A stretch of DNA of 64,000 nt. Source: Paraburkholderia sacchari. GTDB taxonomy: Bacteria; Pseudomonadota; Gammaproteobacteria; Burkholderiales; Burkholderiaceae. The DNA lies in the NCBI RefSeq assembly GCF_000785435.2, contig NZ_JTDB02000013.1:1-64000 (forward strand), read 5' to 3'. Positions within the stretch are counted from its first letter, which is position 1. The number at the start of each line of letters is the position of its first letter. The position numbers were made by a program, and so were the translations under genes. This document shows, piece after piece, positions 32,232 through 41,413 of the stretch. The notes under the pieces were generated by a model. It had not been told where the DNA came from and did not search any database. It saw nothing but the letters and a program-made list of their open reading frames with translations.

Positions 32232-34334
32232 GTGGCTCGCAAGACTCCTATCGAGCGCTACCGCAATATCGGTATTAGCGCTCACATCGACGCCGGCAAG
32301 ACGACGACGACCGAGCGCATTCTGTTTTACACCGGCGTGAACCACAAGATTGGTGAAGTTCACGACGGCGCTGCGACCATGGACTGGATGGAGCAGGAGC
32401 AGGAGCGTGGCATCACGATTACCTCCGCTGCTACGACCGCGTTCTGGAAGGGCATGGGCGGCAACTATCCCGAGCACCGCATCAACATCATCGACACCCC
32501 GGGCCACGTCGACTTCACGATTGAAGTCGAGCGCTCGATGCGCGTGCTCGACGGCGCATGCATGGTTTACTGCGCAGTGGGCGGCGTGCAGCCGCAGTCG
32601 GAAACGGTGTGGCGCCAGGCGAACAAGTACAAGGTTCCCCGTCTCGCGTTCGTCAACAAGATGGACCGTACCGGCGCGAACTTCTTCAAGGTCTACGACC
32701 AGCTGAAGAACCGCCTCAAGGCAAACCCGGTTCCGGTCGTGGTGCCGATCGGCGCCGAAGAAAGCTTCAAGGGCGTCGTCGACCTCCTGAAGATGAAGGC
32801 GATCATTTGGGACGAGGCCTCGCAAGGCACGAAGTTCGACTACGTCGACATCCCGGCAGAACTCGTTGACACGTGCAACGAGTGGCGCGAAAAGATGATC
32901 GAGTCGGCTGCTGAAGCCAGCGAAGAGCTGATGGAAAAGTACCTCGGCGGCGAAGAGCTGTCGGAAGCCGAAGTCGTCAAGGCGCTGCGCGACCGTACGA
33001 TCGCGTGCGAAATCCAGCCGATGCTGTGCGGCACCGCGTTCAAGAACAAGGGCGTGCAGCGTATGCTCGACGCCGTGATCGACTTCCTGCCGTCGCCGGT
33101 GGACATTCCTCCGGTCAAGGGCGAACTCGAAAACGGTGAAACGGCCGAGCGCCGCGCAGCCGACGACGAGAAGTTCTCGGCACTCGCGTTCAAGATCATG
33201 ACCGACCCGTTCGTCGGCCAACTGATCTTCTTCCGCGCGTACTCGGGCGTCGTCAACTCGGGCGACACGGTGCTGAACTCGACCAAGGGCAAGAAGGAAC
33301 GCCTCGGCCGTATTCTGCAGATGCACGCGAACAACCGCGAAGAAATCAAGGAAGTTCGCGCAGGCGACATCGCCGCTGCGGTCGGCCTGAAGGAAGCGAC
33401 CACGGGCGACACGCTGTGCGACCCGGCAAACCCGATCGTTCTGGAACGCATGGTGTTCCCGGAGCCGGTGATTTCGCAGGCCGTCGAGCCGAAGACCAAG
33501 GCTGACCAGGAAAAGATGGGCCTCGCCCTGAACCGCCTGGCGCAGGAAGACCCGTCGTTCCGCGTCCAGACGGACGAAGAATCGGGCCAGACCATCATTT
33601 CGGGCATGGGCGAACTCCACCTCGAAATTCTGGTCGACCGCATGAAGCGTGAATTCAACGTGGAAGCGACCGTCGGCAAGCCGCAGGTTGCCTACCGCGA
33701 AACGATTCGCGCAACGGCGAAGGACGTGGACGGCAAGTTCGTCAAGCAGTCGGGTGGTCGCGGCCAGTACGGTCACGCGGTCATCACGCTCGAGCCGAAC
33801 GAGCAGGGCAAGGGCTACGAGTTCCTCGACGAGATCAAGGGCGGTGTGATTCCTCGCGAATTCATCCCCGCGGTCGACAAGGGTATCCAGGACACGCTGA
33901 AGGCTGGCGTGCTGGCGGGCTTCCCGGTCGTCGACGTCAAGGTTCACCTGACGTTCGGTTCGTACCACGACGTTGACTCGAACGAAAATGCGTTCCGCAT
34001 GGCCGGTTCGATGGCGTTCAAGGAAGCCATGCGCAAGGCGCAGCCGGTCATCCTCGAACCGATGATGGCTGTCGAAGTCGAAACGCCGGAAGACTACATG
34101 GGCAACGTGATGGGCGACCTGTCGGGCCGTCGCGGTATCGTCCAGGGCATGGAAGACATGGTTGGCGGCGGCAAGATCGTTCGCGCCGAAGTGCCGCTGT
34201 CGGAAATGTTTGGCTATTCGACGTCGCTGCGCTCGCTCACGCAGGGCCGCGCAACGTACACGATGGAATTCAAGCACTACGCAGAAGCACCGCGTAACGT
34301 GGCCGACGCGATCATCAGCGCGAAGGCGAAGTAA
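32232..34334 (+). CDS. fusA: Elongation factor G
   Basis: The GTPase that drives translocation, 700 residues. G1 is AHIDAGKTTTTER near 17, G3 DTPGHVDF near 88, and G4 NKMDRTGAN near 142. Domain IV carries GRGQYGHAVI near 514 and domain V the ASA-like C-terminus. Translation starts at GTG after an AGAGGAT site; the protein begins ARKTPIERYRNIGI, as is normal. Confidence 0.98.
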   Translation: MARKTPIERYRNIGISAHIDAGKTTTTERILFYTGVNHKIGEVHDGAATMDWMEQEQERGITITSAATTAFWKGMGGNYPEHRINIIDTPGHVDFTIEVERSMRVLDGACMVYCAVGGVQPQSETVWRQANKYKVPRLAFVNKMDRTGANFFKVYDQLKNRLKANPVPVVVPIGAEESFKGVVDLLKMKAIIWDEASQGTKFDYVDIPAELVDTCNEWREKMIESAAEASEELMEKYLGGEELSEAEVVKALRDRTIACEIQPMLCGTAFKNKGVQRMLDAVIDFLPSPVDIPPVKGELENGETAERRAADDEKFSALAFKIMTDPFVGQLIFFRAYSGVVNSGDTVLNSTKGKKERLGRILQMHANNREEIKEVRAGDIAAAVGLKEATTGDTLCDPANPIVLERMVFPEPVISQAVEPKTKADQEKMGLALNRLAQEDPSFRVQTDEESGQTIISGMGELHLEILVDRMKREFNVEATVGKPQVAYRETIRATAKDVDGKFVKQSGGRGQYGHAVITLEPNEQGKGYEFLDEIKGGVIPREFIPAVDKGIQDTLKAGVLAGFPVVDVKVHLTFGSYHDVDSNENAFRMAGSMAFKEAMRKAQPVILEPMMAVEVETPEDYMGNVMGDLSGRRGIVQGMEDMVGGGKIVRAEVPLSEMFGYSTSLRSLTQGRATYTMEFKHYAEAPRNVADAIISAKAK

Positions 34335-34420
34335 GCATCGGCGCAAAAGCGAACCGGGCATAGGCGCCTGGTTCGCATCGCTCAGTCACCGATTCACAAC
34401 TTTTTTGAAAGAAGAGAAAC

Positions 34421-35611
34421 ATGGCAAAAGGTAAATTCGAACGGACCAAGCCGCACGTGAACGTGGGCACGATCGGTCACGTTGACCACGGCAAGACCAC
34501 GCTGACGGCAGCGATCACGACGGTTCTCACGCAGAAGTTCGGCGGCGAAGCCAAGGCGTACGACCAGATCGACGCAGCGCCGGAAGAAAAGGCGCGTGGC
34601 ATTACCATCAACACCGCGCACGTCGAGTACGAAACGGCTAACCGCCACTACGCACACGTCGACTGCCCGGGTCACGCTGACTACGTGAAGAACATGATCA
34701 CGGGCGCGGCACAGATGGACGGCGCAATCCTGGTGTGCTCGGCCGCTGACGGCCCGATGCCGCAAACGCGTGAGCACATCCTGCTCGCCCGTCAGGTTGG
34801 CGTGCCTTACATCATCGTGTTCCTGAACAAGTGCGACATGGTCGACGACGCCGAGCTGCTCGAGCTGGTCGAAATGGAAGTGCGCGAACTCCTGTCGAAG
34901 TACGACTTCCCGGGCGACGACACGCCGATCGTGAAGGGTTCGGCCAAGCTGGCGCTGGAAGGCGACAAGGGCGAGCTGGGCGAAGTGGCGATCATGAACC
35001 TGGCCGACGCACTGGACACGTACATCCCGACGCCGGAGCGCGCAGTTGACGGCGCATTCCTGATGCCGGTGGAAGACGTGTTCTCGATCTCGGGTCGCGG
35101 CACGGTGGTGACGGGTCGCGTCGAGCGCGGCATCGTCAAGGTCGGCGAGGAAATCGAAATCGTCGGTATCAAGCCGACGGTGAAGACGACCTGCACGGGC
35201 GTGGAAATGTTCCGCAAGCTGCTCGACCAGGGTCAGGCGGGCGACAACGTGGGTATCCTGCTGCGCGGCACGAAGCGTGAAGACGTGGAGCGTGGCCAGG
35301 TTCTGGCGAAGCCGGGTTCGATCACGCCGCACACGCACTTCACGGCTGAAGTGTACGTGCTGAGCAAGGACGAAGGCGGCCGTCACACGCCGTTCTTCAA
35401 CAACTACCGTCCGCAGTTCTACTTCCGTACGACGGACGTGACGGGCTCGATCGAGCTGCCGAAGGACAAGGAAATGGTGATGCCGGGCGACAACGTGTCG
35501 ATCACGGTGAAGCTGATCGCTCCGATCGCGATGGAAGAAGGTCTGCGCTTCGCAATCCGCGAAGGTGGCCGTACCGTCGGCGCCGGCGTGGTTGCAAAGA
35601 TCATCGAGTAA
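34421..35611 (+). CDS. tuf: Elongation factor EF-Tu (complete copy)
   Basis: The full 396-residue EF-Tu. G1 GHVDHGKTTLTAA near 19, the switch region RGITINTAHVEYE, G3 DCPGHADYVKN near 81, and G4 NKCDMVDD near 136 are present. Its last 199 bases are identical to the truncated copy at the window start. Two strong hairpins follow before rpsJ. Confidence 0.99.
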   Translation: MAKGKFERTKPHVNVGTIGHVDHGKTTLTAAITTVLTQKFGGEAKAYDQIDAAPEEKARGITINTAHVEYETANRHYAHVDCPGHADYVKNMITGAAQMDGAILVCSAADGPMPQTREHILLARQVGVPYIIVFLNKCDMVDDAELLELVEMEVRELLSKYDFPGDDTPIVKGSAKLALEGDKGELGEVAIMNLADALDTYIPTPERAVDGAFLMPVEDVFSISGRGTVVTGRVERGIVKVGEEIEIVGIKPTVKTTCTGVEMFRKLLDQGQAGDNVGILLRGTKREDVERGQVLAKPGSITPHTHFTAEVYVLSKDEGGRHTPFFNNYRPQFYFRTTDVTGSIELPKDKEMVMPGDNVSITVKLIAPIAMEEGLRFAIREGGRTVGAGVVAKIIE

Positions 35612-35661
35612 ATCGGGTAGAATACCCGGCTCGCTGTAAGCAGTAGAAGTTGACGTATGGA

Positions 35662-35693
35662 GCGGGAGTAGGCGCTAAAGCGCCAACTCCCGC
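35662..35693 (+). repeat. Hairpin 1 between tuf and rpsJ
   Basis: The outer stem 35662-35669 pairs with 35686-35693 and the inner stem 35671-35676 with 35679-35684, with one A-A mismatch between them and a 2-base loop. No T tract follows. It belongs to the tuf 3' end or the S10 operon leader. Confidence 0.75.
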
Positions 35694-35698
35694 CGACA

Positions 35699-35733
35699 GG
35701 ACCGGCCTGCGGCTCTCCGCCGCAGGCCGGTCC
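35699..35733 (+). terminator. Hairpin 2 between tuf and rpsJ, terminator-like
   Basis: A perfect 14-pair stem (35699-35712 with 35720-35733) with a 7-base loop. The following bases TGCGCTCTTTAT contain only a weak T stretch. Partial termination after tuf is likely, or it is the leader of the rpsJ message. Confidence 0.55.
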
Positions 35734-35791
35734 TGCGCTCTTTATATTGTCCGGCGGCGCAAGTCCGCCTCGCTCTTTTCAAGGAATTGTC

Positions 35792-36103
35792 ATGCAGAAC
35801 CAAAAAATCCGTATTCGCCTGAAGGCCTTCGACTATCGCCTGATCGATCAATCGGCTGCCGAAATCGTCGAAACGGCGAAGCGGACGGGTGCAATCGTTC
35901 GCGGTCCGGTGCCGCTGCCGACGCGCATCCAGCGTTTCGACATCCTGCGTTCGCCGCACGTCAACAAGACCTCGCGCGACCAGCTCGAAATCCGCACCCA
36001 CCTGCGCCTGATGGACATCGTCGATCCGACGGACAAGACCGTCGACGCGCTGATGAAGCTGGACCTGCCGGCTGGTGTGGACGTCGAAATCAAGCTGCAG
36101 TAA
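35792..36103 (+). CDS. rpsJ: 30S ribosomal protein S10 / NusE
   Basis: S10 is a 30S head protein and the NusB/NusG partner in antitermination. 103 residues, MQNQKIRIRLKAFDYRLIDQS at the start and the RFDILRSPHVNKTSRDQ loop near 44-60. ATG at 35792 has AAGGAA upstream. It heads the S10 operon, but a separate promoter precedes rplC. Confidence 0.98.
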   Translation: MQNQKIRIRLKAFDYRLIDQSAAEIVETAKRTGAIVRGPVPLPTRIQRFDILRSPHVNKTSRDQLEIRTHLRLMDIVDPTDKTVDALMKLDLPAGVDVEIKLQ

Positions 36104-36153
36104 GAGTCTCGAGCGCGGCCGGGATAGCCTGATCGCGCTAAGTCTTTGATTGC

Positions 36154-36182
36154 TTGCGGAAATCGTGAGAGGACGTTATACT
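36154..36182 (+). promoter_or_regulatory. Sigma70-type promoter before rplC
   Basis: TTGCGG at 36154-36159 and TATACT at 36177-36182 are spaced by exactly 17 bases, close to consensus. It sits in the 200-base gap between rpsJ and rplC, so the bulk of the S10 operon can be transcribed apart from rpsJ. Confidence 0.65.
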
Positions 36183-36303
36183 TGACGTCTTTTCGCGCAT
36201 TTGCGCAAAAAATCGGTGTGTCCCTTTCTGGCCTTTACCCTGAAAGCGCGCCGGTACTTTGTAAATTAGCCCCGACCAATCGCAGTCGGGAATGGAGAAA
36301 ACG

Positions 36304-36963
36304 ATGAGCCTTGGACTCGTAGGTCGCAAGGTTGGCATGACGCGTATCTTCACGGCTGACGGGGATTCGATTCCCGTGACCGTGCTGGACGTGTCCGACA
36401 ACCGCGTGACGCAGATCAAGACTGTTGAAACCGACGGCTACACGGCCGTTCAGGTTGCGTTCGGTACGCGCCGTGCATCGCGCGTGACGAAGCCGCTCGC
36501 AGGTCATCTCGCCAAAGCTGGCGTTCAAGCCGGTGAAATCCTCAAGGAATTCCAGATCGACGCCGCCAAGGCTGCCGAACTGTCCGCTGGCGCCGTGATC
36601 GGTGTGGAACTCTTCACGGAAGGCCAAAAGATCGACGTGCAAGGCACCTCGATCGGTAAGGGCTACGCCGGTACCATCAAGCGTTACAACTTCAGCTCCG
36701 GCCGTGCTTCGCACGGTAACTCGCGCTCGCACAATGTGCCGGGTTCGATCGGTATGGCGCAGGATCCGGGTCGCGTGTTTCCGGGTAAGCGCATGACCGG
36801 TCACATGGGCGACGAGACCGTAACGGTGCAAAACCTCGAAATCGCCCGTATCGACGCAGAGCGCAAGCTGCTGCTGGTCAAGGGTGCCGTGCCGGGTGCT
36901 AAGGGCGGCAAGGTTTTCGTGACGCCGGCCGTCAAGGCGCGCGCCAAGAAAGGAGCGCAATAA
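36304..36963 (+). CDS. rplC: 50S ribosomal protein L3
   Basis: L3 reaches the peptidyl transferase centre. 219 residues, starting MSLGLVGRKVGMTRIF, with the loop SHGNSRSHNVPGSIGMAQDPGRVF near 138-161. ATG at 36304 matches the family start and has GGAG upstream. It overlaps rplD by one base. Confidence 0.97.
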   Translation: MSLGLVGRKVGMTRIFTADGDSIPVTVLDVSDNRVTQIKTVETDGYTAVQVAFGTRRASRVTKPLAGHLAKAGVQAGEILKEFQIDAAKAAELSAGAVIGVELFTEGQKIDVQGTSIGKGYAGTIKRYNFSSGRASHGNSRSHNVPGSIGMAQDPGRVFPGKRMTGHMGDETVTVQNLEIARIDAERKLLLVKGAVPGAKGGKVFVTPAVKARAKKGAQ

Positions 36964-37583
36964 TGGAACTGAAGCTCCTGAACGCTAATGGTCAAGAAGG
37001 TGCTGCAGTCAACGCGTCGGATGTCGTGTTCGGCCGTGACTACAACGAAGCACTGATTCACCAGATCGTTGTCGCCTACCAGGCGAACGCGCGCAGCGGT
37101 AACCGCGCGCAGAAGGATCGTGAGCAAGTCAAGCACACCACCAAGAAGCCGTGGCGCCAGAAGGGTACGGGCCGTGCTCGTGCCGGTATGTCGTCGAGCC
37201 CGCTGTGGCGTGGCGGTGGTCGCATCTTCCCGAATTCGCCGGAAGAAAACTTCTCGCACAAGGTCAACAAGAAGATGCATCGCGCAGGCCTCTGCTCGAT
37301 CTTCTCGCAGCTGGCCCGCGAAGGCCGCATCTCGGTCGTCGAAGAGCTCTCGCTCGAAGCGCCCAAGACGAAGCTGCTGGCCGAAAAGTTCAAGGCCATG
37401 GGTCTCGAATCCGTGCTGGTGATCACCGACACGGTCGACGAGAACCTGTATCTCGCGTCGCGCAACCTGCCCCACGTGGCAGTCGTTGAGCCGCGCTTTG
37501 CCGACCCGCTCTCGCTGATCTACTTCAAGAAGATCCTGATCACGAAGGCAGCGGTCGCCCAGATCGAGGAGTTGCTGTCATGA
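36963..37583 (+). CDS. rplD: 50S ribosomal protein L4
   Basis: L4 lines the exit tunnel; in E. coli it also represses the S10 operon. 206 residues with the tunnel loop QKGTGRARAGMSSSPLWRGGG near 62-82. It overlaps rplC by one base and rplW by four. Confidence 0.97.
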   Translation: MELKLLNANGQEGAAVNASDVVFGRDYNEALIHQIVVAYQANARSGNRAQKDREQVKHTTKKPWRQKGTGRARAGMSSSPLWRGGGRIFPNSPEENFSHKVNKKMHRAGLCSIFSQLAREGRISVVEELSLEAPKTKLLAEKFKAMGLESVLVITDTVDENLYLASRNLPHVAVVEPRFADPLSLIYFKKILITKAAVAQIEELLS

Positions 37584-37894
37584 GCGAGATTCGCAAGAAC
37601 GATCATCGTTTGATGCAGGTCCTGCTCGCACCGGTGATCTCCGAAAAGGCGACGCTGGTTGCGGAGAAGAACGAACAAGTCGTCTTCGAAGTCGCGCCGG
37701 ACGCGAACAAGCAGGAAGTCAAGGCTGCTGTCGAGCTGCTGTTCAAGGTGGAAGTCGAGTCCGTCAATGTGCTGGTCCAGAAGGGCAAAGCCAAGCGCTT
37801 TGGTCGCTTCAACGGCAAGCGCAAGGATGTGAAGAAGGCGTACGTCTGCCTGAAGCCCGGCCAGGAAATCAACTTTGAAGCGGAGGCCAAGTAA
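37580..37894 (+). CDS. rplW: 50S ribosomal protein L23
   Basis: L23 forms the docking site for SRP and trigger factor at the tunnel exit. 104 residues, with LLAPVISEKATLVAEKN near 14-30 and the RNA-binding loop KAKRFGRFNGKRKDVKKA. It overlaps rplD by four bases. Confidence 0.97.
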   Translation: MSEIRKNDHRLMQVLLAPVISEKATLVAEKNEQVVFEVAPDANKQEVKAAVELLFKVEVESVNVLVQKGKAKRFGRFNGKRKDVKKAYVCLKPGQEINFEAEAK

Positions 37895-37896
37895 TC

Positions 37897-38724
37897 ATGG
37901 CAATCGTGAAAGTTAAGCCGACCTCGCCGGGTCGCCGCGCGATGGTGAAGATCGTCAACAAGGATCTGCACAAGGGCGCGCCGTACGCACCGCTGCTCGA
38001 AAAGCAATCCGTGAAGGCGGGCCGTAACAACAACGGTCACATCACGACGCGTCACCAGGGTGGCGGTCACAAGCAGCACTACCGTGTGATCGATTTCCGT
38101 CGTACGAAGGATGGCATCCCCGCGAAGGTGGAGCGTCTCGAGTATGACCCGAACCGTAGCGCGAACATTGCGCTGGTTCTGTACGCAGACGGCGAGCGCC
38201 GCTACATCATCGCGCCGAAGGGCGTGACGGTTGGCACGCCGCTGATGTCGGGTTCGGAAGCGCCGATCAAGGCGGGCAACGCCCTGCCGATCCGCAACAT
38301 TCCGGTCGGTACGACGATCCACTGCATCGAAATGCTGCCGGGCAAGGGCGCGCAGATCGCGCGTTCGGCTGGTACGTCGGCCATGCTGCTGGCACGTGAA
38401 GGCGTCTACGCGCAGGTTCGTCTGCGTTCGGGCGAAATCCGTCGCGTGCACGTAGAGTGCCGCGCAACGATCGGTGAAGTCGGCAACGAAGAGCACAGCC
38501 TCCGTCAAATCGGTAAGGCTGGCGCGAACCGCTGGCGCGGTATCCGCCCGACGGTCCGTGGCGTTGCAATGAACCCGGTCGACCACCCGCACGGTGGCGG
38601 CGAAGGCAAGACTGCGGCTGGTCGCGACCCGGTGAGCCCGTGGGGCACGCCGACGAAGGGCTATCGCACCCGCAGCAACAAGCGCACGACGAGCATGATC
38701 GTCCAGCGCCGTCACAAGCGTTAA
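37897..38724 (+). CDS. rplB: 50S ribosomal protein L2
   Basis: A conserved 23S rRNA-binding protein, 275 residues. The signature AMNPVDHPHGGGEGK near 223-237 includes the conserved His of the peptidyl transferase region. It starts two bases after rplW. Confidence 0.98.
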   Translation: MAIVKVKPTSPGRRAMVKIVNKDLHKGAPYAPLLEKQSVKAGRNNNGHITTRHQGGGHKQHYRVIDFRRTKDGIPAKVERLEYDPNRSANIALVLYADGERRYIIAPKGVTVGTPLMSGSEAPIKAGNALPIRNIPVGTTIHCIEMLPGKGAQIARSAGTSAMLLAREGVYAQVRLRSGEIRRVHVECRATIGEVGNEEHSLRQIGKAGANRWRGIRPTVRGVAMNPVDHPHGGGEGKTAAGRDPVSPWGTPTKGYRTRSNKRTTSMIVQRRHKR

Positions 38725-38734
38725 GGAGTAGGCA

Positions 38735-39010
38735 ATGGCACGTTCTATTAAGAAAGGTCCGTTCTGCGACGCCCATTTGCTGAAGAAGGTTGAGGCGGCT
38801 GCAGCGACGCGCGACAAGAAACCGATCAAGACCTGGTCGCGTCGTTCGACGATCCTGCCGGACTTCATCGGCCTGACGATCGCCGTTCACAACGGCCGTC
38901 AACACGTTCCGGTGTATGTCACGGAAAACATGGTCGGCCACAAGCTTGGCGAGTTCGCACTGACCCGTACGTTCAAGGGTCACGCGGCCGACAAGAAGGC
39001 CAAGAAATAA
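38735..39010 (+). CDS. rpsS: 30S ribosomal protein S19
   Basis: S19 binds the 30S head next to S13. 91 residues, starting ARSIKKGPFCDAHLLKK, with ITVHNG-like IAVHNGRQHVPVYVTENMVGHKLGEF near 49-74. Confidence 0.98.
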   Translation: MARSIKKGPFCDAHLLKKVEAAAATRDKKPIKTWSRRSTILPDFIGLTIAVHNGRQHVPVYVTENMVGHKLGEFALTRTFKGHAADKKAKK

Positions 39011-39022
39011 GGGGCAATCAAG

Positions 39023-39352
39023 ATGGAAGTGAAGGCAATTCATCGCGGTGCCCGCATCTCGGCGCAGAAGACGCGTCTTGTGGCTGACCAGATCCGCGGT
39101 CTGCCGGTTGACAAGGCACTGAACGTTCTGACGTTCTCGCCGAAGAAAGCGGCTGGCATCGTGAAAAAGGTTGTGCTCTCGGCGATCGCAAACGCGGAAC
39201 ACAACGAAGGCGCCGACATCGACGAGCTCAAGATCAAGAGCATCTACGTCGACAAGGCTGCTTCGCTGAAGCGTTTCACCGCGCGCGCCAAGGGCCGCGG
39301 CAACCGCATCGAGAAGCAATCCTGTCACATCACTGTGACGGTCGGGAATTAA
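39023..39352 (+). CDS. rplV: 50S ribosomal protein L22
   Basis: L22 lines the exit tunnel with its beta hairpin. 109 residues, with [16 protein letters not shown] near 10-25 and the hairpin end [18 protein letters not shown] near 87-104. Confidence 0.98.
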
Positions 39353-39363
39353 GGAGCCATACG

Positions 39364-40155
39364 ATGGGACAGAAAATTCATCCGACTGGCTTCCGTTTGG
39401 CCGTCAGCCGCAATTGGGCTTCGCGTTGGTACGCGAACAACAACAATTTCGCGGCGATGTTGAAGGAAGACATCGGTGTTCGTGAATACCTGAAGAAGAA
39501 GCTGAAGAACGCTTCGGTGGGCCGTGTTGTGATCGAGCGTCCGGCAAAGAACGCTCGCATCACGATTTACAGCTCGCGCCCGGGTGTGGTGATCGGCAAG
39601 AAGGGCGAGGACATCGAACTCCTCAAGGCCGAACTCCAGAAGCGCATGGGCGTTCCGGTTCACGTGAACATCGAAGAAATTCGCAAGCCGGAAACCGACG
39701 CGCAGCTGATCGCCGACTCGATCACGCAGCAGCTCGAGCGCCGCATCATGTTCCGTCGCGCAATGAAGCGCGCGATGCAGAACGCGATGCGTCTGGGTGC
39801 CCAGGGCATCAAGATCATGAGCGCCGGCCGCCTGAACGGTATCGAAATCGCGCGTACCGAGTGGTACCGCGAAGGTCGAGTGCCGCTTCACACGCTGCGT
39901 GCCGACATCGACTACGCAACCTCGGAAGCGAAGACGACGTACGGCATCATCGGCGTGAAGGTTTGGGTCTACAAGGGCGACACGCTCGGCCGCAACGACG
40001 CACCGGTGGTGGAAGAAGTCGCCGAAGAAAAGCGTCCGCGCCGCAATGCGCGTCCGGGCGATCGTCGTCCGCGTCGTGATGGCGAAGGTGCACCGGGTGC
40101 CCGTCGTGGCGCACCGCGCCGTGGCGCCGCAGGCGACGGCAAGAGTGGAGAATAA
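39364..40155 (+). CDS. rpsC: 30S ribosomal protein S3 with Arg-rich tail
   Basis: S3 guards the mRNA entry tunnel. The 263-residue protein starts GQKIHPTGFRL and contains the KH-domain GxxG-type loop IGKKGEDIE near 78-86. It is about 30 residues longer than E. coli S3 because of a basic Arg/Gly/Pro-rich tail after about 225. This tail is typical of the betaproteobacterial order. Confidence 0.98.
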   Translation: MGQKIHPTGFRLAVSRNWASRWYANNNNFAAMLKEDIGVREYLKKKLKNASVGRVVIERPAKNARITIYSSRPGVVIGKKGEDIELLKAELQKRMGVPVHVNIEEIRKPETDAQLIADSITQQLERRIMFRRAMKRAMQNAMRLGAQGIKIMSAGRLNGIEIARTEWYREGRVPLHTLRADIDYATSEAKTTYGIIGVKVWVYKGDTLGRNDAPVVEEVAEEKRPRRNARPGDRRPRRDGEGAPGARRGAPRRGAAGDGKSGE

Positions 40156-40157
40156 CG

Positions 40158-40574
40158 ATGCTGCAACCGAAACGCAGGAAGTATCGCAAAGAGCAGAAGG
40201 GCCGTAACACTGGTATCGCAACGCGCGGCAACGCCGTTTCGTTCGGTGAGTTCGGTCTGAAGGCTATCGGTCGTGGTCGTCTGACCGCGCGTCAGATTGA
40301 ATCGGCACGTCGTGCAATGACGCGCCACATCAAGCGCGGCGGCCGCATCTGGATCCGTATCTTCCCGGACAAGCCGATCTCGCAAAAGCCGGCGGAAGTG
40401 CGTATGGGTAACGGTAAGGGTAACCCTGAGTACTACGTCGCTGAGATCCAACCGGGCAAGATGCTGTACGAAATGGATGGTGTGTCCGAAGAACTGGCCC
40501 GTGAAGCCTTCCGTCTGGCTGCAGCCAAGCTGCCGCTGAAGACGGTCTTCATGGTTCGCCAGCTCGGCGCCTAA
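40158..40574 (+). CDS. rplP: 50S ribosomal protein L16
   Basis: L16 lies near the A site. 138 residues, starting MLQPKRRKYRKEQKGRN, with the RRGGRIWIRIFPDKPI-type segment (KRGGRIWIRIFPDKP near 56-70) and the conserved Arg of MGNGKG region. Confidence 0.98.
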   Translation: MLQPKRRKYRKEQKGRNTGIATRGNAVSFGEFGLKAIGRGRLTARQIESARRAMTRHIKRGGRIWIRIFPDKPISQKPAEVRMGNGKGNPEYYVAEIQPGKMLYEMDGVSEELAREAFRLAAAKLPLKTVFMVRQLGA

Positions 40575-40584
40575 GGAGTGAATG

Positions 40585-40779
40585 ATGAAGGCTTCTGAAC
40601 TTCACCAGAAAGACAAGGCCGCGCTCGACCAAGAGCTGTCGGACCTCTTGAAGGCGCAATTCGGCCTGCGCATGCAACTCGCGACCCAGCAGCTCACGAA
40701 CACGAGCCAGCTGAAGAAGGTTCGTCGCGACATCGCACGTGTGCGGACCGTCCTGACTGAGAAGGCGAACCAGAAATGA
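40585..40779 (+). CDS. rpmC: 50S ribosomal protein L29
   Basis: L29 is a two-helix protein at the tunnel exit. 64 residues, MKASELHQKDKAALDQELSDL to start. Two adjacent ATGs occur; the second, six bases from AGGAG, is preferred. Its stop overlaps rpsQ by four bases. Confidence 0.95.
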   Translation: MKASELHQKDKAALDQELSDLLKAQFGLRMQLATQQLTNTSQLKKVRRDIARVRTVLTEKANQK

Positions 40780-41048
40780 ACGAAAGCGTGAAAACCTCGC
40801 TTAAGCGGACGCTGGTCGGCAAGGTCGTCAGCAACAAGATGGACAAGACGGTCACCGTCCTGGTCGAGCGCCGCGTCAAGCACCCGATCTACGGCAAGTA
40901 CGTCGTGCAGTCGAAGAAGTACCACGCTCACGACGAGTCGAACACGTACAACGAGGGCGACCTCGTTGAAATCCAGGAAACTCGTCCGGTTTCGAAGACG
41001 AAGGCCTGGACCGTGTCGAAGCTGATCGAAGCAGCACGCGTCATCTAA
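40776..41048 (+). CDS. rpsQ: 30S ribosomal protein S17
   Basis: S17 is an early 16S rRNA 5'-domain binder. 90 residues with LVGKVVSNKMDKTVTVLVERRVKHPIYGKY near 11-40. It ends the S10 operon proper; 365 bases follow without a gene. Confidence 0.97.
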   Translation: MNESVKTSLKRTLVGKVVSNKMDKTVTVLVERRVKHPIYGKYVVQSKKYHAHDESNTYNEGDLVEIQETRPVSKTKAWTVSKLIEAARVI

Positions 41049-41070
41049 AGAGCCGTTTCAGATGATGCAG

Positions 41071-41106
41071 TACCCCGGGGCCGCGGTTCCCAAAGCCACC
41101 GGGGTA
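41071..41106 (+). repeat. Inverted repeat after rpsQ
   Basis: Arms TACCCCGG (41071-41078) and CCGGGGTA (41099-41106) enclose 20 bases. It lies 23 bases after the rpsQ stop and may protect or end the S10 message. No T tract follows. Confidence 0.45.
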
Positions 41107-41137
41107 GAGAAGTTGTTGAAATCGCTAAAGATTTCGC

Positions 41138-41166
41138 TTGCGAGACCAAGATTATCGAGTTATAGT
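41138..41166 (+). promoter_or_regulatory. Sigma70-type promoter of the spc operon
   Basis: TTGCGA (41138-41143) and TATAGT (41161-41166) are 17 bases apart, in the AT-richest part of the gap between rpsQ and rplN. It would give a leader of about 240 bases before rplN. No gene is seen in the rest of the gap (41049-41413). Confidence 0.65.
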
Positions 41167-41413
41167 CTTGGTCTTCCCTCTTTATGGGCTCGTTGTTGGC
41201 AAAGCAACGGGCAAAAGTAGTGGGGGAGGTGGTTCGGGCGCCAGTCCGGATCTGCAAGATTCACCGGAATGCGATGGCCGGTTTCGTTTGCCGTCGCTGC
41301 TGTTCTAACCCAAGCAGCTGAGCGGTCGTTCTAGTGGCGGCGCGGCTGACGGGACCAAGACTGACCGGATGTGCCATGGTGGCGCAACCGGATTAAGTTG
41401 GGAAAGATAAACC

